NCBI GenBank assembly: GCA_008360975.2
Contig: CM039183.1
Span: 55,912,850-55,976,849 of the forward strand
Length of the DNA: 64,000 bases
Reading direction: 5' to 3'
DNA from: Lichenostomus cassidix
Taxonomy: Eukaryota; Chordata; Aves; Passeriformes; Meliphagidae
This document shows, one piece after another, positions 61,201-64,000 of this stretch (positions are counted from its first letter, which is position 1; each line of letters begins with the position of its first letter). A program made the position numbers and the translations under genes. A model generated the notes under the pieces. That model made no database searches, was not told the origin of the DNA, and saw only the letters and a program-made list of their open reading frames with translations.

Positions 61201-63931
61201 CAGTGATTACACTGAATTTCTTATAAACAAACAGAACCCACATACCTGAAACTTCGTTATATGTGTTGTAACTTGGAGGCTGCTGGTACCACTGATGATG
61301 TTATATAGGTTTTCTGTTTCTTCAAATATGTCAAAGAGCATAGGGAGCACAGGTCAGTGAAGGTAATTATGTTCTTGAAATGTGTCAAAGCATTTTGGTC
61401 TCTTATTTGTAGAGGTGGTTGTGGCTGCTAGGCAATTTTTTCATAGCTCTCTAAGGAAGGCTTGCATATTTACAGCTAAAGCCTCATAAGCAGTAAGGTA
61501 ATGTTATCCTTGAAGCAGTTAGTAATAAACTGTTAGAAAATTTTGAAGTCAACTATTAGTTTGAACTTGAATTCAAATACTCCAAACAGAACTATGAACA
61601 GATAAATGTTTGTTTTACAGGAACATCAGACATGTTCACAGTGACTTTCATTTGTAATGATTCGTATCCTGGAGAGCTTAAGTTTGTGCGTCAGGAGATG
61701 AACACTGTGCTGGATGTCCATGATACTTTTTTTGAGTTTCACACAGCTCTGGCTTGTGCTCCTGCTCCTGTAGATTGTCAGGTTACAGGTGAGTACCTGG
61801 ATTTTAAGTGCTCTCTGTCTAACAAATGTTGGAAGGATCTACTGAACAGCAAACTTCTGCTCAGCAGAGGGCTTTAAGAATATCTATTGTGAAGACATTT
61901 GTAAGACATAAAGTCTTCATATAAGTTGTAGGGTGGGAGAGGAGGTAAGTTGTTTGAAGCAGTCTTAACCTACAAAAACAGGGAAAGAAGCTAATTTAAA
62001 ATATTGTGGTATACACAAGAAAGTTGATAATTACTTTGAAAACATTTAATCCTTATTGTGACTGGTGCTGCTTCAGCCCAACTCTGAAGCAAATGAGTTA
62101 ATTTAGTGTTGGCATCTGTAAAAATGCACCTGTGAATTGTGGAATAGTTACATTTGGGAAGTAACTGTCAACGCAACTCTCTTCTGCATTTAGCAGAGTG
62201 ATGTTTTTGTGGCATCTTAAGGGATGTCTAATGTCATTCTGAAAATCATTTTGAATTGTGTATTTGTCAGTGAAACGGATATAATTTCAAACCCAATTGT
62301 GCTGCAAATATTAAGTTCTCTCAGCTTACTGCATGTACCGCATTTCTTCCAGATGCTGCTGGCAATGAGTATGACTTAAGTGACTTGAGCAGAGAGGGTG
62401 AGCCATGGGTTGCTATAGACACTTCAAAGGAAGCAAAAAAGCGAACATTTTTCTTGAATGTCTGCAAGCCCTTGCCCTATGTGACTGGATGTCCTGGTAA
62501 GCCAAGTGGCAAGTGCTTTTTAACTTGTGACTTTTGATGCAAGACCTTATATGATGTCAGAATGATGTCCCTGGGTATTTTAGTAGGATTTATTGACCCC
62601 TGCCCATTTAATCGCAGAAATAGCATGGGTGACATATGTTGACATATGACCTTTCAGACTGAGAGCAGTCTTAGGGCTTATAAGGACTATCACATTGAGA
62701 TGCATGTGAATGCATTTGGGAAAATTACACTGAGGGCAGTATTTGCCAGGATCCTTGACTGTATTATTTTTTTTAAAGAAGATAGCAAAGTGTCATAGTT
62801 TAACCCCAGCCAGCAATCAAGCCCCACGCAGTTGCTTGCTCACTTCCCCACCACCAGGACTGGGGAGAAAATCAGAAGGGTGAAGGTGAGAACTTGTGGG
62901 TTCAGACGAAGACAATTTAATGGGGAAAGCATAAGCTGTGTGTACAAGCAAAGCAAAACAAGGCATTAATTCCCTGCTTCCCATGGGCAGGCAGGTGTTC
63001 AGCCATCTCCAGGAGAGCAGGGCTGCATCACGTGTAATGGTGACTTGGGAAGACCAACACCATCATTCCAAATATCCTCCCTTCCTCCCTCTTCCTCCTA
63101 CTTTATATACTCAACATGATGTCATATGATCTGGAGTATCCCTTTGGTGTGTTTCGGTCACCTGTCCCCCATTGTGTCTCCTCCCAAACTCCTGTGCACC
63201 CCCAACTTCCCTTGCCATGTGGCAGTACAAAAGCAGAAAAGGCCTTGTCTCTGTGTAAGCCCTGCTCAGCAATAACAAAAATATCTCTATGTTATCAACC
63301 ATGCGTTCAGCACAAATCCACAACACAGCCCCATACTCATCACTGTGAAGAAAATTACCTCTACCCCAACGGAAACTAGTACAGAAAGTCAGATCTTGAA
63401 GTCCTAACTGAATGAGGCCAGAATGAGAAGCTTATGCCATGTCTTATTGTACTTCAAGCCAGTTTAATATGTTTAACACTACTGTACTCTTTTACAAGCC
63501 TGTGGAACCAGACAAATTAGTGCAGTTTGAAAGATTTCAGTGAATGCAGACAGTAACTTGTTCTGTTCCTTGAAGGCTTTAGGCACACAGTGTCTCTGAC
63601 TGTATTTATGAATGTGTCTGTCGTGTTCTGCTTCAGGAGTTTGCAACAGTTTGCTTCAAAACTCTCTTAATGCTAACCTGTTATATTATTTTACAACAAA
63701 TTTAACTCCAGTTGTCAAAGCTGTGAACTAAAACCCAGTTCTTTTCCTGTAGGTGGTGCTGTAGGATCTTGTGTGAAATACGCTGATAAAAGCAAGAACC
63801 TTGGAGTCATTCAGATAAACCCCCAGGCTGCTACCGATGGGTCATTAAGCATTATCTACTTGAATGGTGACACATGCAAAGATAATCAGCGTTATTCTAC
63901 ACGTATAATCTTCCAGTGTGATCAAACAATG
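28101..63931 (+). CDS. IGF2R: IGF2R, cation-independent mannose-6-phosphate receptor (exons 1-25, 3' part beyond window)
   Basis: Joining 25 exons gives 1,171 uninterrupted codons, about the first half of this very large type I receptor (about 2,450-2,500 residues). It binds mannose-6-phosphate-tagged lysosomal enzymes in the Golgi and at the cell surface and delivers them to endosomes. Visible parts are a signal peptide (about 1-24) and MRH/P-type lectin repeats 1-8, each built on a C-x-Y-x-F-x-W...AC start and an FxC end. The sugar-contact quartet is intact in repeat 3 (Q371, R413, E438, Y443) and repeat 5 (Q665, R708, E730, Y735). The window closes at the end of repeat 8. Repeat 11, which binds IGF-II in therian mammals, and the membrane and tail exons lie downstream. 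All introns are GT-AG and phases agree, so the gene looks functional. Introns total most of the span; the first two are the longest. Confidence 0.97.
32160..32175 (+). repeat. Poly(A) run, 16 A
   Basis: A plain mononucleotide run in IGF2R intron 1. No retrocopied gene body was recognised before it. Confidence 0.9.
35414..35437 (+). repeat. (TA)12 microsatellite
   Basis: Twelve perfect TA dinucleotides in intron 1, preceded by a short T run, about 560 bases before exon 2. It is likely polymorphic in length. Confidence 0.95.
35998..36131 (+). CDS. IGF2R: IGF2R exon 2 (repeat 1)
   Basis: Acceptor TTTTCAG|GTACAC, donor GTAG|GTAAGT. It completes Arg35, codes to residue 79 and leaves one base of Gly80. 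The peptide [19 protein letters not shown] followed by a CGG and AVC pattern matches the start of MRH repeat 1. As in mammals, repeat 1 lacks the Gln of the sugar-contact quartet (the AVC is followed by Ala), so it is a structural rather than a binding repeat. Confidence 0.95.
36132..41413 (+). other. IGF2R intron 2 (5.3 kb), no CpG island
   Basis: In mouse this intron holds the CpG-island promoter of the antisense imprinting RNA Airn. Here CpGs are sparse throughout by eye, with no island and no antisense exon pattern. The only recognised element is a sense CR1 near the 3' end (40415-41003). This fits the reported absence of IGF2R imprinting in birds. Confidence 0.65.
40415..41003 (+). mobile_element. 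CR1 LINE fragment with ORF2 remnant (plus strand)
   Basis: It starts in the CR1 phrase GTGCACCTGCAGCCCAGAAAGCC and ends ACCATTCTATGATAAATTC, the CR1 3' terminus. The first 230 bases still translate as the C-terminal part of the CR1 reverse-transcriptase polyprotein ([15 protein letters not shown], then [13 protein letters not shown]). Frame is lost after about 40640. The last part lacks the block usually found between GCAGRGGG and the terminal TCC CTTCC phrase, an internal deletion at about 40969. It lies in the sense orientation in IGF2R intron 2. Confidence 0.88.
41414..41538 (+). CDS. IGF2R: IGF2R exon 3 (repeat 1, end)
   Basis: Acceptor CCCTAG|GTGACT, donor CTG|GTAAGT. It codes residues 81-121 and ends in phase 0. 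It contains a conserved N-glycosylation sequon at N95 (NTT) and closes repeat 1 with [13 protein letters not shown], nearly identical in pattern to mammals. Confidence 0.95.
41539..43205 (+). other. IGF2R intron 3 (1.7 kb)
   Basis: No mobile element or exon was recognised. It holds a few AT-rich stretches, with the branch-point and polypyrimidine region ending TTTAAATAG before exon 4. Confidence 0.6.
43206..43304 (+). CDS. IGF2R: IGF2R exon 4 (repeat 1-2 junction)
   Basis: Acceptor AAATAG|GGTACT, donor GAG|GTAATC; 33 whole codons (residues 122-154). It encodes [18 protein letters not shown], the C-x-Y-x-F-x-W signature that opens an MRH repeat, followed by AACKKD. Confidence 0.95.
43700..43826 (+). 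CDS. IGF2R: IGF2R exon 5 (repeat 2)
   Basis: Acceptor GTTCTAG|GTCCCT, donor TTAG|GTTTGA, a weak donor. It codes residues 155-196 plus one base. Key pattern: KHDLNPLI, then [18 protein letters not shown], matching mammals. Translation runs on in frame into the intron for 72 codons before a stop at 44042-44044, so intron retention would not terminate at once. Confidence 0.93.
43827..44831 (+). other. IGF2R intron 5 (1.0 kb)
   Basis: No mobile element was recognised. The first 218 bases are open in the exon 5 frame and would encode a hydrophobic stretch, discussed as a finding. No AATAAA was seen that would suggest intronic polyadenylation. Confidence 0.6.
44832..44952 (+). CDS. IGF2R: IGF2R exon 6 (repeat 2)
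   Basis: Acceptor ATAACCAG|GAAGTT, donor ACAG|GTACAT. It codes residues 198-236 plus two bases. The peptide [13 protein letters not shown] then [13 protein letters not shown] follows the mammalian repeat 2 pattern. The sugar-contact Gln after the AAC motif is replaced by Leu, as expected for a non-binding repeat. Confidence 0.93.
44953..45802 (+). other. IGF2R intron 6 (850 bp)
   Basis: Ordinary intronic sequence with a good polypyrimidine tract before exon 7 (TTTTCTATTTCTAG). No repeat was recognised. Confidence 0.6.
45803..45920 (+). CDS. IGF2R: IGF2R exon 7 (repeat 2, end)
   Basis: Acceptor TTTCTAG|GCTTGT, donor GAG|GTAACT. It completes Arg237 and codes residues 238-276, ending in phase 0. 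It closes repeat 2 with [18 protein letters not shown]. Reading on into intron 7 gives 31 further codons to a stop ending at 46013, including a hydrophobic segment. Confidence 0.95.
45921..47418 (+). other. IGF2R intron 7 (1.5 kb)
   Basis: No mobile element was recognised. The polypyrimidine tract before exon 8 is modest (CTTCACTTCTGTATCAG). A second AG four bases... at GCAG (47421-47424) would break the frame, so the acceptor at 47418 is preferred. Confidence 0.55.
47419..47581 (+). CDS. IGF2R: IGF2R exon 8 (repeat 3, start)
   Basis: Acceptor GTATCAG|AGTGCA, donor TCAG|GTAAGC. It codes residues 277-330 plus one base. It opens repeat 3 with [21 protein letters not shown] and continues to ISIDLTPL. 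The acceptor was chosen because it alone keeps phase 0 from exon 7; the boundary residues SAG are the least certain point. Confidence 0.9.
47737..47917 (+). CDS. IGF2R: IGF2R exon 9 (repeat 3, sugar-contact Gln)
   Basis: Acceptor CATTCAG|GATATA, donor TTAAG|GTGTGT. It codes residues 332-390 plus two bases. The motif YYLNVCGK is followed by SSCQVK, where Q371 is the first of the four mannose-6-phosphate contacts. N387 (NQT) is a conserved glycosylation sequon. A GTAAGT four bases downstream would shift the frame, so the donor at 47918 is preferred. Confidence 0.92.
47918..48642 (+). other. IGF2R intron 9 (725 bp)
   Basis: No mobile element was recognised. The acceptor is TTCTTACCCAG. Confidence 0.6.
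48643..48746 (+). CDS. IGF2R: IGF2R exon 10 (repeat 3, sugar-contact Arg)
   Basis: Acceptor TTACCCAG|ATACTC, donor GCAG|GTGAGT. It codes residues 392-425. It reads [16 protein letters not shown], then [14 protein letters not shown], where R413 is the essential arginine for mannose-6-phosphate binding in repeat 3 and S409 an additional contact. N422 (NET) is a sequon. Confidence 0.95.
49127..49291 (+). CDS. IGF2R: IGF2R exon 11 (repeat 3-4, sugar-contact Glu/Tyr)
   Basis: Acceptor GTTAAG|GTAATG, donor TCAG|GTATGG. It codes residues 427-480 plus one base. [19 protein letters not shown] supplies E438 and Y443, completing the repeat 3 quartet with the 25- and 5-residue spacings seen in mammals. 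Then [12 protein letters not shown] opens repeat 4. Confidence 0.95.
49292..49967 (+). other. IGF2R intron 11 (676 bp) with antisense CR1
   Basis: It contains a minus-strand CR1 fragment at about 49508-49678. The sequence between the CR1 and exon 12 is moderately GC-rich and not recognised. Confidence 0.65.
49508..49678 (-). mobile_element. CR1 LINE 3' fragment (minus strand) in intron 11
   Basis: The + strand reads GTCACAGAATCACAGTTTGG, then phrases for GGTTGGAACGGACC, GATCATCTAGCCTGAC and CCACTAGACCAGTTTGCTC, the reverse complement of a CR1 3' end. It is truncated after CTGGGCAACCTGTGC. It is in antisense orientation to IGF2R. Confidence 0.88.
49968..50102 (+). CDS. IGF2R: IGF2R exon 12 (repeat 4)
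   Basis: Acceptor ATTTCAG|AGTCAG, donor GTAG|GTGAGT. It codes residues 482-525 plus one base. NWEAVDISF, then [11 protein letters not shown] and SDGAAICSV, follow mammalian repeat 4. The AICSV lacks the sugar-contact Gln. Confidence 0.94.
50467..50616 (+). CDS. IGF2R: IGF2R exon 13 (repeat 4, end)
   Basis: Acceptor TTTACAG|ATAAGC, donor CCAG|GTGAGA. It codes residues 527-575 plus one base. [27 protein letters not shown] and TVITLICRP match the end of mammalian repeat 4. Confidence 0.95.
50617..51516 (+). other. IGF2R intron 13 (900 bp)
   Basis: AT-rich, with no mobile element recognised. Confidence 0.6.
51517..51648 (+). CDS. IGF2R: IGF2R exon 14 (repeat 5, start)
   Basis: Acceptor ATACCAG|GTGATC, donor GCAG|GTATGT. 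It codes residues 577-619 plus one base. [20 protein letters not shown] then [15 protein letters not shown] opens repeat 5, the second mannose-6-phosphate-type binding repeat. Confidence 0.95.
52041..52188 (+). CDS. IGF2R: IGF2R exon 15 (repeat 5, sugar-contact Gln)
   Basis: Acceptor TGATTAG|GCTTCT, donor GAAG|GTGAGT. It codes residues 621-668 plus two bases. FSFDLSPV, then [12 protein letters not shown] and SAACQVTR; Q665 is the first sugar contact of repeat 5. Confidence 0.95.
52612..52870 (+). mobile_element. CR1 LINE 3' fragment (plus strand) in intron 15
   Basis: It runs from GGCCTCAGGTTGTG through GGAAAAAATTTCTTC, AAGTGGTGGAATTGCCATCC and GGTTGGACTTGATGATCTGG to CCTTAACAATTTTGTGATC, the CR1 3' end. 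The ending differs from the TTCTATGA type in intron 2, pointing to another, probably older, CR1 subfamily. The left boundary is approximate. Confidence 0.85.
53501..53533. repeat. Perfect inverted repeat, 13-bp arms, 7-base loop
   Basis: TGTATAAGCTAAC (53501-53513) and GTTAGCTTATACA (53521-53533) are exact reverse complements around the loop TTGTGTG. A T-G wobble and a C-G pair extend the stem to 15. A smaller palindrome (GTCTT-TAT-AAGAC) follows at once, at 53536-53548 or within a base. It lies in IGF2R intron 15, about 80 bases upstream of the exon 16 acceptor. Confidence 0.95.
53613..53790 (+). CDS. IGF2R: IGF2R exon 16 (repeat 5, sugar-contact Arg)
   Basis: Acceptor GTTCTAG|TAAGGA, donor CAG|GTAAGA. 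It completes Ser669 and codes residues 670-728. [20 protein letters not shown], then [17 protein letters not shown]708 is the essential arginine. Q665 to R708 is 43 residues, as in mammals. Sequons at N696 (NGT) and N704 (NKT). Confidence 0.95.
53791..54372 (+). other. IGF2R intron 16 (582 bp)
   Basis: No mobile element was recognised. The acceptor before exon 17 (CTGCTCATTTGTAG) has only a short pyrimidine tract. Confidence 0.6.
54373..54488 (+). CDS. IGF2R: IGF2R exon 17 (repeat 5-6, sugar-contact Glu/Tyr)
   Basis: Acceptor TTTGTAG|AAAGAA, donor TCAAG|GTAGGA. It codes residues 729-766 plus two bases. [18 protein letters not shown] supplies E730 and Y735 of the repeat 5 quartet (22 and 5 residues after R708 and E730) and opens repeat 6; N732 is a sequon. 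Confidence 0.93.
54885..55047 (+). CDS. IGF2R: IGF2R exon 18 (repeat 6)
   Basis: Acceptor CTGCTCAG|ATTAGC, donor TTTCT|GTGAGT. It codes residues 768-821 and ends in phase 0. [28 protein letters not shown] and ASVCQMKY follow mammalian repeat 6. The donor lacks the usual AG before GT. Confidence 0.92.
55048..57157 (+). other. IGF2R intron 18 (2.1 kb) with antisense solo LTR
   Basis: It carries a complete minus-strand solo LTR with a perfect target duplication (56188-56771). The sequence on either side is not recognised as repeat or exon. Confidence 0.7.
56182..56777 (-). mobile_element. Solo LTR with perfect 6-bp target duplication (minus strand)
   Basis: The LTR body is 56188-56771 (584 bases). 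Read on the minus strand it begins TGTTGGGGAAG and ends CCTACA, the TG...CA ends of an LTR. Identical GTCAGT hexamers flank it (56182-56187 and 56772-56777), the duplication made on integration. On the minus strand a CAATAAA poly(A) signal (56272-56278 on +) precedes a short R/U5-like tail. No internal retroviral genes remain, so the provirus was reduced to one LTR by recombination. A 6-bp duplication is typical of ERVK-like (beta/alpha) elements. It is unrelated by eye to the LTRs at 22231 and 62791. Confidence 0.88.
57158..57337 (+). CDS. IGF2R: IGF2R exon 19 (repeat 6, end)
   Basis: Acceptor TTTCTAG|GATTCT, donor CTT|GTAAGG; 60 whole codons (822-881). [18 protein letters not shown], then [11 protein letters not shown] and [11 protein letters not shown] close repeat 6. 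This is the most diverged stretch compared with mammals but keeps the frame, cysteines and length. Confidence 0.93.
57338..58369 (+). other. IGF2R intron 19 (1.0 kb)
   Basis: AT-rich, with no mobile element recognised. Confidence 0.6.
58370..58471 (+). CDS. IGF2R: IGF2R exon 20 (repeat 7, start)
   Basis: Acceptor TTTCCAG|AGCAGC, donor CAG|GTGAGA; 34 codons (882-915). [20 protein letters not shown] then ACPIKETKD opens repeat 7 with the C-x-x-x-F-x-W form. Confidence 0.94.
58472..59331 (+). other. IGF2R intron 20 (860 bp) with SINE
   Basis: It carries a tRNA-headed SINE at about 58830-58987. Otherwise nothing was recognised. A good T-rich tract precedes exon 21. Confidence 0.65.
58830..58987 (+). 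mobile_element. tRNA-Ile-derived SINE with CR1 tail (TguSINE1-like)
   Basis: The 5' part, GATTAGCTCAGCTGGTTGGAG then GGTGCTAGTAACACCAA, is a tRNA head (tRNA-Ile like) with an intact A box at 58836-58847. The 3' part, GTTGGACTCAGTGATCCTTG then GGTCTCTTCCAG and AGAATATTGTGAAAT, is a CR1 3' end. That fusion is the hallmark of TguSINE1 in songbirds. The B-box area is altered: TTTGATC occurs three times at 11-base spacing (58884, 58895, 58906). It is in sense orientation in intron 20. Confidence 0.85.
59332..59433 (+). CDS. IGF2R: IGF2R exon 21 (repeat 7)
   Basis: Acceptor TTCCCAG|TCCTGC, donor GTG|GTAAGA; 34 codons (916-949). [20 protein letters not shown] matches the mammalian repeat 7 core. 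Confidence 0.95.
59434..60095 (+). other. IGF2R intron 21 (662 bp)
   Basis: No mobile element was recognised. Confidence 0.6.
60096..60270 (+). CDS. IGF2R: IGF2R exon 22 (repeat 7)
   Basis: Acceptor CTTCTAG|CTAAAC, donor TCAG|GTGAGT. It codes residues 950-1007 plus one base. [20 protein letters not shown], then [17 protein letters not shown] follows the mammalian pattern; a sequon NLT lies mid-exon. Confidence 0.94.
60271..61620 (+). other. IGF2R intron 22 (1.35 kb)
   Basis: AT-rich, with no mobile element recognised. A short run of ACTCTAGTACTCTGGTGCTCTAG-like repeats near 60730-60755 is too small to classify. Confidence 0.55.
61621..61788 (+). CDS. IGF2R: IGF2R exon 23 (repeat 7-8 junction)
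   Basis: Acceptor TTTTACAG|GAACAT, donor ACAG|GTGAGT. It codes residues 1009-1063 plus one base. [19 protein letters not shown] closes repeat 7; [20 protein letters not shown] opens repeat 8. Confidence 0.95.
61789..62352 (+). other. IGF2R intron 23 (564 bp)
   Basis: No mobile element was recognised. Confidence 0.6.
62353..62496 (+). CDS. IGF2R: IGF2R exon 24 (repeat 8)
   Basis: Acceptor TCTTCCAG|ATGCTG, donor CCTG|GTAAGC. It codes residues 1065-1111 plus one base. [20 protein letters not shown] then [16 protein letters not shown] matches mammalian repeat 8. Confidence 0.95.
62497..63752 (+). other. IGF2R intron 24 (1.26 kb) with sense solo LTR
   Basis: Nearly half of this intron is the solo LTR at 62791-63383. 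The rest is not recognised. Confidence 0.7.
62791..63383 (+). mobile_element. Solo LTR of an endogenous retrovirus, copy 2 (sense)
   Basis: About 593 bases beginning TGTCATAGTTTAACCCC and ending AGTACA, related end to end to the LTR at 22231-22822. The flanks CAAAG and GAAAG agree at four of five bases, a plausible decayed 5-bp duplication. A TTTATATA at 63102-63109 sits where an LTR promoter TATA box would be expected. No internal retroviral sequence is present. It lies in the same direction as IGF2R within intron 24. Confidence 0.82.
63753..63931 (+). CDS. IGF2R: IGF2R exon 25 (repeat 8, end)
   Basis: Acceptor CCTGTAG|GTGGTG, donor ATG|GTAATT. It codes residues 1113-1171 and ends in phase 0. 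[20 protein letters not shown], then [12 protein letters not shown] and [11 protein letters not shown] close repeat 8. The remaining 69 bases of the window are intron 25; the gene continues beyond. Confidence 0.94.
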
Positions 63932-64000
63932 GTAATTTTGTGTTCTGCTTGCTATTAATGAGGATTTTAGTGCTTGTAACAAAATAGACCATATTTACAC

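Noticed and set aside
22231..63383. A complete endogenous retrovirus bounded by the two related LTRs
   Set aside because: They are 40 kb apart with host genes between them, have different flanking bases, and no retroviral internal genes lie between; they are two independent solo LTRs.
1..64000. A novel operon-like, defence or mobile gene system
   Set aside because: The window is vertebrate nuclear DNA with two known genes and ordinary repeats; nothing suggests a new multi-gene system.

Overview
This window is nuclear DNA from a bird, most likely a passerine (songbird). The evidence is CR1-type LINE fragments on both strands, a tRNA-Ile-headed SINE with a CR1 tail (the TguSINE1 type known from zebra finch), and two related solo LTRs of a kind common in songbirds. 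These family names come from memory of the sequences and no database was searched. Two vertebrate genes are recognisable, both on the + strand, in the same order and orientation as MAS1-IGF2R in mammals.

Layout. 1-13,600: gene-poor flank with one CR1 fragment (about 9.2-9.5 kb), simple repeats and no recognisable exon. 13,645-14,634: an intact single-coding-exon MAS1-like GPCR of 329 residues, with two AATAAA signals just downstream. 14,800-27,150: intergenic, with one solo LTR (22,231-22,822) and nothing else identified. 27,156-27,590: a CR1 fragment running into a CpG-rich promoter (about 27,550-28,550). That promoter holds a 12-15 bp G-rich minisatellite and three E-boxes resembling CLEAR (TFEB/MiT) sites. 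28,101 to the window end: the first 25 coding exons of IGF2R, the cation-independent mannose-6-phosphate receptor. Joined, they give one uninterrupted frame of 1,171 codons: a signal peptide and the first eight of the family's fifteen MRH repeats. All acceptors are AG, all donors GT, and every intron phase agrees. The rest of the gene (repeats 9-15, membrane segment, sorting tail) lies beyond the window.

Function. MAS1 is a plasma-membrane GPCR. IGF2R is a P-type lectin that carries mannose-6-phosphate-tagged hydrolases from the Golgi to endosomes and lysosomes. The sugar-contact quartet (Gln, Arg, Glu, Tyr) is intact in repeats 3 and 5. The promoter E-boxes are of the type that drives lysosomal genes, which fits the receptor's role but is inference. 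The introns carry two CR1 fragments in addition to one in intron 2, a minus-strand solo LTR with a perfect 6-bp target duplication, a SINE, a sense solo LTR and a perfect 13-bp intronic hairpin. I found no new operon-like or defence-like system; the strongest leads are the IGF2R promoter and some intronic structures.
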